Source: Sphingomonas sp. IC081 (GTDB lineage: Bacteria; Pseudomonadota; Alphaproteobacteria; Sphingomonadales; Sphingomonadaceae). From it: a stretch of 64,000 nt of DNA. The notes under the pieces are model-generated. The model ran no database searches. It had not been told where the DNA came from and was given only the letters and a program-made list of their open reading frames with translations. The DNA is taken from assembly GCF_006874585.1 (NCBI RefSeq), contig NZ_CP029762.1:341922-405921 (forward strand), given 5' to 3'. Positions 9,372-17,953 of the stretch are shown here, piece by piece. Both the position numbers and the translations under genes were made by a program. Each line of letters opens with the position of its first letter. Position 1 is the first letter of the stretch.

Positions 9372-10649
9372 ATGTCGCCATCCATCCGCACTTTGTCCCT
9401 CATGCTGTTGCTGGCGGGTTCCTTATTGCAGGTGGGAACGGTGCAAGCCCGTGCTTCCGCCTCGAAGCCCCGCTCCTGCCGCCTGGATGCGCCCGATGCC
9501 GCCTCGGCGGGCGAAGGCTGCGCCAGGGCGTGGATGGACCGCAATCTCAAGATGAACGACGTGACCACGGTGGGCACGCACAACAGCTACAAGCAGGCGA
9601 TCCCGCCAGCGGACTATGCGCTCTTCGCCAAGGCCGCACCAAAGATCGCGCAGGAACTGGACTATGCGCACAAGTCCCTGACGGCGGAACTGGACGCGGG
9701 CGCGCGCCAGTTGGAGATCGATGTCGTCTACGATCCGCAAGGCGGTCGCTATGCCCATCCCGCAATCGCACGCCAGACCGGCACGGCGCTGCCCGCGGAT
9801 TGGACCAGGCTGATGGAACAGCCCGGCTTCAAGGTGCTGCATGTGCCCGATCTCGACTTCCGATCGAGCTGCGTGACGTTCCGCCGCTGCCTTGGCGAGA
9901 TCAAGGCCTGGTCCCAACGCCATCCCGATCACGCACCGATCATGATCCTCGTCAATGCCAAGGACGGCAATGCCGTCCCCGGCGGGGTGCCGCTGATCCC
10001 GTTCGACGAGGCCGCCTTCGATGCCTTCGACGCCGAGATCCGCTCGGTCCTGCCGGCGCACATGCTGGTCACGCCGGACGATGTGCAAGGCCGATATGCC
10101 ACACTGCGCGAGGCGGTCCTCGCCGGAAACTGGCCGAAACTGGGCGGTGCGCGCGGCAAGCTCTACTTCGCGCTCGACGAGAACGAGGCAAAGGTCGCGG
10201 CCTATCGGGGCGCGCGCCAGGCGCTCGAGGGCCGTGTCGCCTTCGTCAATACCGACGAGAGCTCGCCCGCCGCAGCCTATCTGACGCTCAACAACCCGGT
10301 CACGCAGGGCGCGCGTATCGCTGCCGACGTCAAGGCGGGCTTCATCGTGCGCACGCGCGCTGACGACAATACCTGGCAGGCCCGTTCGAATGACGTCGCC
10401 CATCGCGCTGCGGCGCTGGCGAGTGGTGCTCAGGCGGTCTCGACCGATTACCTATGGGCGGATCCGCGCTTCCCCGGCGGCTTTGCGGTGCGGTTGCCCG
10501 GTCATGTGGCGGCGCAATGCAACGCGATCAGAACGGCAAACCGCTGCGCCGGCCTGCCGGTGGAGGAAGCCGGCGCCGCTGATCTTGCCGCAGCCCAGGC
10601 AGCACCGATGCTGTGGCCCGCGCCCCGCGTGGCCGAAAGGCAGCCGTGA
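9372..10649 (+). CDS. Phosphatidylinositol-specific phospholipase C1-like exported phosphodiesterase
   Basis: A 425-residue secreted protein with a signal peptide (LMLLLAGSLLQVGTVQARA) of the PLC-like TIM-barrel phosphodiesterase superfamily, closest to the calcium-dependent PI-PLC C1-like family. Key sites seen: His70 in VGTHNSYKQ, Glu115 and Asp117 in ARQLEIDVVYD (metal ligands in the superfamily) and a second His near 157 in KVLHVPDLDF. It would hydrolyse a phosphodiester of a phospholipid or glycerophosphodiester-like substrate outside the cytoplasm; the true substrate is unknown. It follows the S9 peptidase on the same strand after about 200 bp in which I see no gene or terminator. Confidence 0.82.
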   Translation: MSPSIRTLSLMLLLAGSLLQVGTVQARASASKPRSCRLDAPDAASAGEGCARAWMDRNLKMNDVTTVGTHNSYKQAIPPADYALFAKAAPKIAQELDYAHKSLTAELDAGARQLEIDVVYDPQGGRYAHPAIARQTGTALPADWTRLMEQPGFKVLHVPDLDFRSSCVTFRRCLGEIKAWSQRHPDHAPIMILVNAKDGNAVPGGVPLIPFDEAAFDAFDAEIRSVLPAHMLVTPDDVQGRYATLREAVLAGNWPKLGGARGKLYFALDENEAKVAAYRGARQALEGRVAFVNTDESSPAAAYLTLNNPVTQGARIAADVKAGFIVRTRADDNTWQARSNDVAHRAAALASGAQAVSTDYLWADPRFPGGFAVRLPGHVAAQCNAIRTANRCAGLPVEEAGAADLAAAQAAPMLWPAPRVAERQP

Positions 10650-11066
10650 CCGGTTTCCTGGCTATCGTGTCGAAATAGCGATTGCTTGTTTCCTCTCCCA
10701 GTCGCCGATTCATGCCGAAAGCTTCGGCGAACACCTGATCCAGCCATATTCGGGCCGGCCATATTGGGGAGGGCGCGCCACGAACGAGGTGGCAATGCCG
10801 TGCCAGCATGCGCGATGGCGCTCGCAGGGAGCCCTTGCGTATAAAAGACCGAAAGACACAGTACAGCGCCAGAAGTCTTCCGCCGCATTGCCGAACGAGC
10901 GATCGTTGGTGAACCATGTCGAGGAGCTTTGGCCGTGTGGACGGACAATCGGACTTTGCCGCCGCTTGAGGCCGCAGGGGGGACATACTGCCATGGCTCC
11001 CCTGCGCGGGTGCGATGTGGGGCTGGATGGGATCGGCGCCTAAGGTTTACCTTTACGCGATCAATT
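10650..11066. other. Intergenic stretch without a recognisable gene
   Basis: About 400 bp between the phospholipase and the manD promoter region. Open frames here have no recognisable protein family, no convincing ribosome-binding site and arginine/proline-rich shadow composition. A short direct repeat (GGCCATATT near 10755-10775) is visible. No RNA gene was recognised. Confidence 0.5.
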
Positions 11067-11090
11067 CATCTGATCTATTGTCATTAGATG
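11067..11090. promoter_or_regulatory. Inverted-repeat operator candidate upstream of manD
   Basis: CATCTGAT and ATTAGATG form an 8-bp inverted repeat with one mismatch, spaced by 8 nt. It lies in an AT-richer patch about 75 nt before the manD start. The dedicated GntR-type regulator downstream of manD (12502-13257) is the obvious candidate ligand. No experimental site is known to me. Confidence 0.4.
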
Positions 11091-11165
11091 GTAAGGCCAA
11101 TAATGCGGCCACTGAGATGATAGAGCGGCGGGCAGGTGCCTGCAGGCGCCAAGGGAGATGAAGCC

Positions 11166-12374
11166 GTGAAGATTATTTCCGCCAAGGTTATCGTGACCTG
11201 TCCCGGACGCAATTTCGTTACCCTCAAGATCATGACCGATCAGGGCGTGTACGGGATCGGCGATGCCACGATGAACGGGCGAGAGAAGGCGGTGGTCGCC
11301 TATCTCGAAGAGCACGTGATCCCCTGCATCCTCGGCATGGACCCGCGCCGCATCGAGGACATCTGGCAATACCTCTACAAGGGAGCCTACTGGCGTCGCG
11401 GACCGGTGACGATGCGCGCGATCGCGGCCGTCGACGTGGCCCTGTGGGACATAAAGGCGAAGATGGCCAACATGCCGCTCTACCAGTTGCTGGGCGGCCG
11501 AAGCCGGGATGGCGTCATGGTCTACGGCCATGCCAACGGCAGCGATATCGCTGAGACGGTTGATGCCGTGGGCCACTATATCGAACTCGGCTACAAGGCA
11601 ATCCGGGCGCAGACCGGCGTGCCGGGGATCAAGGACGCTTACGGCGTGGGGCGCGGCAAGCTCTATTACGAACCGGCCGATGCCGCGCTTCCCTCGGTCA
11701 CCGGATGGGACACGAGGCAGGCGCTCAACTATGTCCCCAGGATGTTCGAGAAGCTGCGCGAGACGTACGGTTTCGGCTATCATTTGCTGCACGATGGCCA
11801 TCATCGCTATACCCCGCAGGAAGCGGCGAACCTGGGCAAGATGCTGGAGCCTTACCAGCTTTTCTGGCTGGAGGACTGCACGCCGGCCGAAAACCAGGAG
11901 GCCTTCCGTCTCGTGCGCCAGCACACTGTCACCCCGCTCGCGGTGGGCGAGATCTTCAACACGATCTGGGACGCCAAGGACCTGATCCAGAACCAGCTGA
12001 TCGACTATATCCGATGCACCATCGTCGGCGCTGGCGGGGTCACGCACTTGCGCCGTATCGCCGATCTCGCCGCGCTCTACCAGATCCGCACCGGCAGCCA
12101 CGGTGCGACCGATCTTTCGCCGGTGACCATGGGGACCGCGCTGCATTTCGACACCTGGGTGCCCAACTTCGGCATCCAGGAGTACATGCGCCACACGGCG
12201 GAGACCGATGCGGTCTTCCCGCACGACTACCACTTCGAGAAAGGCGAGCTGTTCTGCGGCGAAACGCCCGGCCACGGTGTCGACATCGACGAGCAGTTGG
12301 CGGCGAAGTATCCCTATAAGCCGGCCTTCCTTCCCGTCGCCCGTCTTGAGGACGGCACGATGTGGAACTGGTGA
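11166..12374 (+). CDS. manD: D-mannonate dehydratase, enolase superfamily
   Basis: Dehydrates D-mannonate to 2-keto-3-deoxy-D-gluconate in the cytoplasm. Translation from GTG 11166, preceded by AGGGAGA at 11152-11158, gives 402 residues. All catalytic and metal positions fall at the numbers described for the Novosphingobium aromaticivorans enzyme: Arg147 and Tyr159 in the mobile loop, Asp210 (HDGHH), His212, Glu236 (WLEDCTP) and Glu262 (GEIF). From memory the sequence is very close to that enzyme over its whole length. An upstream in-frame ATG at 11136 would add ten unconserved residues and lacks support. The following gene encodes a GntR/FCD regulator. A second, unrelated mannonate dehydratase lies at 42663. 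Confidence 0.95.
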   Translation: MKIISAKVIVTCPGRNFVTLKIMTDQGVYGIGDATMNGREKAVVAYLEEHVIPCILGMDPRRIEDIWQYLYKGAYWRRGPVTMRAIAAVDVALWDIKAKMANMPLYQLLGGRSRDGVMVYGHANGSDIAETVDAVGHYIELGYKAIRAQTGVPGIKDAYGVGRGKLYYEPADAALPSVTGWDTRQALNYVPRMFEKLRETYGFGYHLLHDGHHRYTPQEAANLGKMLEPYQLFWLEDCTPAENQEAFRLVRQHTVTPLAVGEIFNTIWDAKDLIQNQLIDYIRCTIVGAGGVTHLRRIADLAALYQIRTGSHGATDLSPVTMGTALHFDTWVPNFGIQEYMRHTAETDAVFPHDYHFEKGELFCGETPGHGVDIDEQLAAKYPYKPAFLPVARLEDGTMWNW

Positions 12375-12501
12375 GGTCCGCGGGCTGGCTCTGGCGCGGC
12401 GCAACCTCGCCGTTGGATGGGCACGGTGATGCCGGGGTGGAATGGCGAGCAAATTGGTAAGATGTCTTGCTGTCGTGTGCCGCTTGTGACAATGCCTTCG
12501 C

Positions 12502-13257
12502 ATGACAGGGCGTGTAAAACTGTACCAGCGAGTGGCTTGCGAACTTGAGCAAGGGATGCGCGACGGGCAATTTTTGGCGGGTTCACGCCTTCCGCCGGAG
12601 CGGGATCTGGCAGAGCGCTTCGGCGTCAGCAGGCCGACGGTCCGGGAGGCGATGATCGCGCTCGAAATCCAGGGCCTTGTCGAGGTGCGTCACGGCTCGG
12701 GGGTGTACGTTGCGGAGCATGTGCCTCTGTCCAGGCCCAAGGATGAGCTCGACGTCGGTGCATTCGAACTGATCGAGGCGAGATTGATGTTCGAGGGCGA
12801 GGCCGCCGCTCTCGCCGCAACCGTGATGCGCGATGACGAACTGGTCAATCTTGGGCAGATTCTCGAACGCATGGAAGCCCTGGGCCCGGCATCCCCCGCG
12901 GAACTGGATCTGGACCGGCAGTTCCACCTCGCCATAGCCGAGGCGACCCAGAGTTCGTTGGTTTTTCAGGCGATCGAACGCCTGTGGGACTTGCGGGAAA
13001 AGTCGCCGCTGAGCCGGCGCATGTTCGAGCAGGCGAGGCTGGCCGGGATCACCCCGCGGTCGGATGAACATCGCAAGATTTATGATGCCCTGGCCGAACG
13101 CAATGGAGAGCGTGCACGACAGGCGATGCGGGCGCACCTGATCCGGGTTTCCGAGGATCTGCTGGCCGTCACCGAACTGGAGTTGATCGAAAAGGCCAGG
13201 CGTGAAATTGGCGACAAGCGTCGCCGTATCGTCGGTGTGGGATCTACGGGCGCCTAG
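12502..13257 (+). CDS. GntR-family transcriptional regulator (FadR/FCD subfamily)
   Basis: A 251-residue regulator. The N-terminal winged helix (about residues 5-72; SRLPPERDLAERFGVSRPTVREAMIALEIQGLV) is followed by an all-helical FCD ligand-binding domain (about 95-220) with the acidic/His pattern of metal-dependent members (LDRQFHLAIAEA; HRKIYDALAERNGERARQAM). In this subfamily UxuR/ExuR-like proteins sense uronates or aldonates. The position directly after manD suggests control of mannonate or hexuronate use. No strong ribosome-binding site is seen before ATG 12502. Confidence 0.9.
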   Translation: MTGRVKLYQRVACELEQGMRDGQFLAGSRLPPERDLAERFGVSRPTVREAMIALEIQGLVEVRHGSGVYVAEHVPLSRPKDELDVGAFELIEARLMFEGEAAALAATVMRDDELVNLGQILERMEALGPASPAELDLDRQFHLAIAEATQSSLVFQAIERLWDLREKSPLSRRMFEQARLAGITPRSDEHRKIYDALAERNGERARQAMRAHLIRVSEDLLAVTELELIEKARREIGDKRRRIVGVGSTGA

Positions 13258-13344
13258 GTGTTTGGTCTCAGCATGTGATCGCGGCTGCGCCCGCCGCTGG
13301 GCTGGCGACAAATTCACCCCATTCCACGCTGGGATCAAACACTT

Positions 13345-13375
13345 GGGCCGTGACTCCTGGGCCGTGACTCCTGGG
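13345..13375. repeat. Tandem repeat, 14-bp unit, about 2.2 copies
   Basis: GGGCCGTGACTCCT occurs twice head to tail (13345-13358 and 13359-13372), followed by GGG. It is in the non-coding gap between the GntR gene and the GH43 gene. Confidence 0.85.
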
Positions 13376-13466
13376 ATGGCAGCGTCGATGCGGCCAAGCG
13401 GCGAACATACCGGGTTGCGGCGTCGGCGAGTGCGCTGCGGGGCGCTTCGCGATGCAGGCCTTGTGC

Positions 13467-13558
13467 GCGTCCCTTCGGGATTTCCCCAAGATGGTCCATC
13501 AATGCGTCAGGAGGTCTTGAATTATGGATATATTTCGGCACCTTCCTGCCCGGTACTG
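13467..13558 (-). repeat. Diverged copy of the 46.8-kb MITE-like element
   Basis: This 92-bp stretch matches, in opposite orientation, 46848-46939 inside the MITE-like element, with about 80 percent identity by eye. Both contain CCCTTCGGGATTT, ATGGTCCATC and TGCGTCAGGA in the same order. Weaker similarity extends outward (roughly 13375-13410 and 13560-13600). Recognisable terminal inverted repeats are not preserved, so this looks like an old, decayed copy. The whole gap 13258-13702 holds no convincing gene. Confidence 0.7.
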
Positions 13559-13702
13559 TGCCAAGTTTTCCCAAGTCGGGATGGCAGCGATCGTGATACC
13601 ACGACCTGACTGATGTCCCGTGGGTGAAGATCGCGCTGCAGTGTCTGTAGACCCCGGTGTCCCGGCACGCGCCCGGCCCATGAACTCGACGGACGGACAG
13701 TG

Positions 13703-14671
13703 ATGACGTTTTGTATTGATCGCCGCGCGCTTTGCCTTGGCGCGACGGCATTGGCGGGCTGTGCCACCGCGCGTATGGGGGCGCAGCCGGCGGATGGCCC
13801 GCTGCTCTTTGCCTATTTCAGCACCGGCAAGGGGGAGGCGGACGGGCTGAAGCTGGCCCTCAGCGATGACGGTTTCGCATTCAGGACGCTCGGCGGCGGC
13901 AGGCCCTTCCTGGTGCCGCATGTCGGCGAGAAAAACCTGCTGCGAGACCCTTTCCTCTGGAGGGGGGAGGGGGTTGATGCGCCTTGGCACTGCATCTGGA
14001 CTACGGCCTGGCAGGGGGTGACGATCGGCCATGCCACCACCCGGGATTTCATCAACTGGACGCCGCAGCGGGCTCTTCCGGTCATGGCTTCGGTGCCGGG
14101 TACGCGCAATTGCTGGGCGCCCGAAGCGATCTTCGATCCCGCTTCGGGCCGAACGGTGATCTTCTGGTCCAGTACGGTTGACGGCCGCTTCACGGAAACC
14201 GCGAGTACGTCGGAAAACGGATACAATCACCGGCTGTGGTACACGACCACGGCGGATTTCGAGAGGTTTGCTCCGCCGCAAGTGCTTTACGATCCCGGTT
14301 TCAGCGTGATCGACGGCACGTTTGCACACGCGCCCGATGGCGGTCTCTGGCTGGTGGTGAAGGACGAAACCGTCATGCCGCCCCGCAAATGGCTGCGTGC
14401 CGCTTCGGCGCGCAGTCCGCTCGGCCCATTTGCACCGCTTGGCGTGCCATTCACGCCATCCTGGGTGGAAGGTCCCATGACCGTGCGGGTTGGTGATGAA
14501 TTGATCTGCTATTACGATGTCTACCGCGACGGCCGTTGGGGCGCGGTATCGACACGCGACATGATCCATTGGCAGGATGTCGGGGAGCGCCTTGTGATGC
14601 CGCAAGGCGGCCGTCACGGGTCGCTCGTGCGGATTGCGCCCGATCTTGCCGCTTCGCTTGAAAAATCCTGA
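13703..14671 (+). CDS. Glycoside hydrolase family 43-like lipoprotein, Tat-type leader
   Basis: A 322-residue five-bladed beta-propeller enzyme of the GH43/GH117-like clan. The leader has twin arginines and a lipobox (DRRALCLGATALAGC), pointing to a membrane-anchored, periplasm-facing lipoprotein. Propeller features seen: LLRDPFLWRGEG with a candidate catalytic Asp, ATTRDFINW, CWAPEAIFDPASGRTVIFWSS, GTFAHAPDGGLWLVVKDE, and WVEGPMTVRVGDEL with a candidate acid/base Glu. GH43 members release arabinose, xylose or galactose from plant side chains; the linkage cannot be set from sequence. It converges on a TonB receptor gene and fits trimming of pectin side chains. ATG 13703 was preferred over the overlapping GTG at 13700. 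Confidence 0.82.
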   Translation: MTFCIDRRALCLGATALAGCATARMGAQPADGPLLFAYFSTGKGEADGLKLALSDDGFAFRTLGGGRPFLVPHVGEKNLLRDPFLWRGEGVDAPWHCIWTTAWQGVTIGHATTRDFINWTPQRALPVMASVPGTRNCWAPEAIFDPASGRTVIFWSSTVDGRFTETASTSENGYNHRLWYTTTADFERFAPPQVLYDPGFSVIDGTFAHAPDGGLWLVVKDETVMPPRKWLRAASARSPLGPFAPLGVPFTPSWVEGPMTVRVGDELICYYDVYRDGRWGAVSTRDMIHWQDVGERLVMPQGGRHGSLVRIAPDLAASLEKS

Positions 14672-14677
14672 AAAGGC

Positions 14678-14704
14678 GGCTCCCGGATGGAGGATCCGGG
14701 AGCC
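14678..14704 (-). terminator. Terminator between convergent GH43 and TonB receptor genes
   Basis: A perfect 11-bp stem (GGCTCCCGGAT / ATCCGGGAGCC) with a 5-nt loop. Read on the minus strand it is followed by GCCTTTTC, so it terminates the receptor transcript. It may also serve the GH43 gene. Confidence 0.8.
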
Positions 14705-14745
14705 GTGAGTGCCGGCGCGGGAGGGCCCCGCCGGGAACTGGGAGG

Positions 14746-17700
14746 TCAGAATTTCACATTGACGCCAGCCGAGATCGTGCGCCCGACGCGGGTCTGGAAC
14801 AGGGTGTCCTGCCGCTGGCTGTCGGTGTAGAGGCTGTTCTGTTCGTCGGTTAGGTTGGTGCCCTCGACGATCAGCTTCACGGTGTCGGTAAGATTGTATG
14901 AAGCGGAGGCGTCGACAAACGTGGTTGCCCGGTTGCCGACCAGATCACTGCCGGGCGAGGCGGGAATGCCGCGAATGAACGGCCCGCGGTAGTTGATCGT
15001 GCCGCGGATCGAGAACTTGGCGTTCTCCCAGTAGAGCGTGCCGGACGCGGTGTCCTTCGACAGGCCGACAAGGTCGTCCTTGGTTGTCACCGTGCAGACG
15101 CCGCCGGAGCTGGTGAGGCAGTAATTGATCTTCGACATGACATGCGTGTAGTTCGCCAGCACGCCGAAGTGACTGAAGAAACCGGTCATGAAGTTGAACG
15201 GGATCTGGGCGTTCAGCTCGATGCCCTTGAGCGGGCCGCCCGGCGTGTTGGTAGGGGTGGCGATGTTGAACAGTTCGTCGGGCATCGTATTGCTGCCGGT
15301 GAGCAGAGCATCGGGCAGGCCGAGCGAACTGAACGGCACGAGCGAGTTCACGCTCTGCACATATGTCTTGATGTCCTTGTAGAAGAACGCTGCCGACAGC
15401 AGGGCACCGGGGCGGAAGTACCATTCCACGGCTGCGTCGAAGGTGGTCGCACGGATCGGTTCGAGCAGGGGATTGCCCAGCGATCCGGAGCGGGTCACCG
15501 GGTTGATCGTCACCGTCGGCGCCAGCGCGGTCAGCGCGGGGCGCGACATGACCTTGGCGGCGGACAGGCGCACCAGGAGGTTCTGCGTCGGTTCGATGAC
15601 GAGGTTGGCGGAGGGCAACCAGTCGTCATAGCTGCGCGAAACCGCGCGGAACTGGCCGGCAAGGCCGGTCGGCGAGGTCGCGTCGGCCAGGTTGAGGTAC
15701 CCGGTCGAACGCTGCCATGTGTGGATGTAACGCAAGCCGACATCGCCGCGCAGGCCAAAGCCCACCGCATCGCTGAAATCGAACGTGCCCATGAGGTAGG
15801 CGCTCGATTCCTCTTCCTTGACGCCCGGATTGATCTCGCCGCAGCCGGTGCAGGTGCGGGCGTCGAACAGGTTGAAGGTATTCGCAAGCTTGCGCCAGTC
15901 GAGCGTGGCCCAGCTCGACGGAGCACCATGGCCCCAGAGACTGTCCACACCGGTGATCTGCTTGGTGAGATCGGCCAGTGAAGTGCCGGATAGCAGGTTC
16001 TGGACCAGTGTATCGGCAGTGTAATAGGTCGTCAGGCGCTGCTTGAAGTCGCTTGAACGGTATTGCCCCCCGATATGAACCTTGAATGCATCCGAGACTT
16101 CGTAATGAGCGTTGATCTCGCCCAATACGCCGTTGGTGGTGTTGGTGGCGGGTTTGCCCTGAAGGCTGAATCCGCCGGTGACCACCCCGGCGCCCGGTGA
16201 GACGCCGTAACGGAACTGCGTGGGATCGGAGACGTCGAAACCGAAGCCCAGTACCGGCGTCTGGCCGCCATCCCTGTAGTCGATCGAGAAGTTGTCGGTA
16301 TCGAGCGCATCCATGTAGTACTGCATGCGGACCTTGTCGCGCCAGACGGAGCGGTTGAGGCCGACCTTGCCGTCCACCGTCAGCCGGTCGCCGAAGCGGT
16401 GCATGAAGTTGAGGTTGGCCTGCTTGAACGTGGTCGAGTATTCGGAGTGCAGGCCTTCCGAGCGTACGTCGACGCCGTCGAGCAGGGCATATTCTACCGA
16501 TCCCAGATCGGAAAGCTGGACATCCTTGAGCGACATCATCGGGTAGCCCTGGTTCGATGCCGAACGACCGAACGATATCGCCTCGATGTAATTGTCGTCG
16601 CGCGTGACGTTGAAACGGGAGTACAGCAGGTCGAGCGAGATGTCGGTATCGTCGTCCGGCTTGTACTGCAGCGTCATCGTTCCGCCGATGCGCTCCTGCG
16701 ACTGCTGCGAATTGATGTAGCGGGGAATGCGCGGGAAGAAGGCGCCGCTGCCGGGGGTATTCGGCAGATCGTCGCGGCGGGCGTCATAGACGGTCTGGTA
16801 GGCTGCAGGATCGCTTGTGCGCGGATTGCCGGTGGAGCAGTTCGCGGCGCTGGCGCCGGTCGTCGCGCTGGTGACCGGGGTCTGCGGGGTAAAGCCCAGC
16901 GGAGAGCAGAACATGCCGTTCTGGTTGGCCGAGAGAATGTCGACCGCCGAATAGCCCACTTCGCGCGTATGGCGCCTCTGGTAGGCGATCGAACCCAGCA
17001 CGCCGAAGCCGCTGTCGCCGAACTGCTTGGAGACCAGGGCGGACGCGCGCGGATCGACCTGCTTCGACAATTCGTTCCACACGCCGCGTGCGGTGGCCGA
17101 GAGGACGAAATCCTTGGCGGAATCGAACGGCCTTGGTGCGCTGAGATCGACGGTCGCGCCCAGCGAACCCTCCTCGACATCCGCCGATGGTGTCTTGCGC
17201 ACGGTGAGCGCGGAGAAGATCTCGGTCGGGAAGACGTTGAAGTCGAAGCTGCGCCCATTGTTGCCGGCCCCGTAGATGTCCGAGCCGCCGGTCTGGGCCG
17301 CGGATTCCATGCCGTTGATGCGCACGCGGGTGAAGTCGGCGCCAAGCCCGCGCACGGAGATGTTCTTGCCTTCGCCGCCATCGCCGCGCTGGAGAGCGAC
17401 GCCGGGAATGCGCTGCATCGATTCGGCCAGATTGGAATCGGGAAACTTGCCCAGGTCTTCGGCCTTGATCGTGTCGATGGCGGCGGTCTGATCGCGCTTG
17501 TCGGCCAGCGCCGCGTTCAGCGAGGCGCGGAAACCGGTGACAATGATGTCCTCGGCGCTGGGTGGCTGCTGGGCGTTACCGTCTGGCGCTGCAGCTTCCT
17601 GCGCAAACGCCGGAAACGACACTGTCATCATCGCCGCCATCGCCAGCATCGATGCCGACGTCCGGTTGCACCTGATGGACCTCGAGGTTGCCCTTCCCAT
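14746..17700 (-). CDS. TonB-dependent receptor, probable pectic oligosaccharide importer
   Basis: A 984-residue outer-membrane receptor: signal peptide (SMLAMAAMMTVSFPAFAQ), TonB box (EDIIVTGFRAS), plug domain (about 60-190, ESMQRIPGVALQRGDGGEGK and VRGLGADFTRVRINGM) and a 22-strand-type barrel ending in GRTISAGVNVKF with C-terminal aromatic Phe. ATG 17700 was chosen because GGGAG lies 7 nt upstream; the GTG two codons earlier is too close to it. It resembles the Caulobacter/sphingomonad receptors used for sugars rather than siderophores. It is divergent from the CE12-GH28-rhaM-GH35-GH105 operon and shares a promoter motif with the PL26 gene, which supports RG-I fragments as ligand (inference). 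Confidence 0.9.
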   Translation of the reverse strand: MGRATSRSIRCNRTSASMLAMAAMMTVSFPAFAQEAAAPDGNAQQPPSAEDIIVTGFRASLNAALADKRDQTAAIDTIKAEDLGKFPDSNLAESMQRIPGVALQRGDGGEGKNISVRGLGADFTRVRINGMESAAQTGGSDIYGAGNNGRSFDFNVFPTEIFSALTVRKTPSADVEEGSLGATVDLSAPRPFDSAKDFVLSATARGVWNELSKQVDPRASALVSKQFGDSGFGVLGSIAYQRRHTREVGYSAVDILSANQNGMFCSPLGFTPQTPVTSATTGASAANCSTGNPRTSDPAAYQTVYDARRDDLPNTPGSGAFFPRIPRYINSQQSQERIGGTMTLQYKPDDDTDISLDLLYSRFNVTRDDNYIEAISFGRSASNQGYPMMSLKDVQLSDLGSVEYALLDGVDVRSEGLHSEYSTTFKQANLNFMHRFGDRLTVDGKVGLNRSVWRDKVRMQYYMDALDTDNFSIDYRDGGQTPVLGFGFDVSDPTQFRYGVSPGAGVVTGGFSLQGKPATNTTNGVLGEINAHYEVSDAFKVHIGGQYRSSDFKQRLTTYYTADTLVQNLLSGTSLADLTKQITGVDSLWGHGAPSSWATLDWRKLANTFNLFDARTCTGCGEINPGVKEEESSAYLMGTFDFSDAVGFGLRGDVGLRYIHTWQRSTGYLNLADATSPTGLAGQFRAVSRSYDDWLPSANLVIEPTQNLLVRLSAAKVMSRPALTALAPTVTINPVTRSGSLGNPLLEPIRATTFDAAVEWYFRPGALLSAAFFYKDIKTYVQSVNSLVPFSSLGLPDALLTGSNTMPDELFNIATPTNTPGGPLKGIELNAQIPFNFMTGFFSHFGVLANYTHVMSKINYCLTSSGGVCTVTTKDDLVGLSKDTASGTLYWENAKFSIRGTINYRGPFIRGIPASPGSDLVGNRATTFVDASASYNLTDTVKLIVEGTNLTDEQNSLYTDSQRQDTLFQTRVGRTISAGVNVKF

Positions 17701-17726
17701 TTTCACACTCCCGTTATTGTTTTATA

Positions 17727-17745
17727 ATGTCCCATTATGTGGGAT
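17727..17745 (-). promoter_or_regulatory. Operator candidate upstream of the pectin TonB receptor
   Basis: ATGTC followed by the inverted repeat TCCCA-TTATG-TGGGA (17730-17744) ends in TTATGTGGGAT (17735-17745). The same ATGTC plus TTATGTGGGAT pair occurs 21-36 nt before the PL26 lyase start (54495-54510). The site is 27-45 nt upstream of the receptor start codon, a position suited to repression or polymerase contact. Confidence 0.55.
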
Positions 17746-17906
17746 CAAGTTTTACCATATATCTCAAGTTCGCTCATTTCCAGTCAAAATCGCTGTTGAT
17801 CGATCTGTCTCGATATTTTTCCCGCAGAAACGGAGCGTCTCGTCGCGGGGAAACGACGTCCCTTGGATTGACTTCCTTGCATCCCTTTATATGCATTAAT
17901 GGTCCT

Positions 17907-17917
17907 TCATATGGGAT
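17907..17917 (+). promoter_or_regulatory. Variant operator half-site upstream of the CE12 operon
   Basis: TCATATGGGAT matches 9 of 11 positions of TTATGTGGGAT and is followed by TGTCCC. It lies about 40 nt before the esterase start, in the 253-bp divergent promoter region shared with the TonB receptor. Confidence 0.4.
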
Positions 17918-17953
17918 TGTCCCGTTATCAAGGCGGTTCACGAAAAGGAGAGG

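Noticed and set aside
10390..11043. A 217-residue plus-strand open frame after the phospholipase
   Set aside because: It begins inside the phospholipase gene in another frame, has no recognisable domain and has shadow-type composition; no ribosome-binding site.
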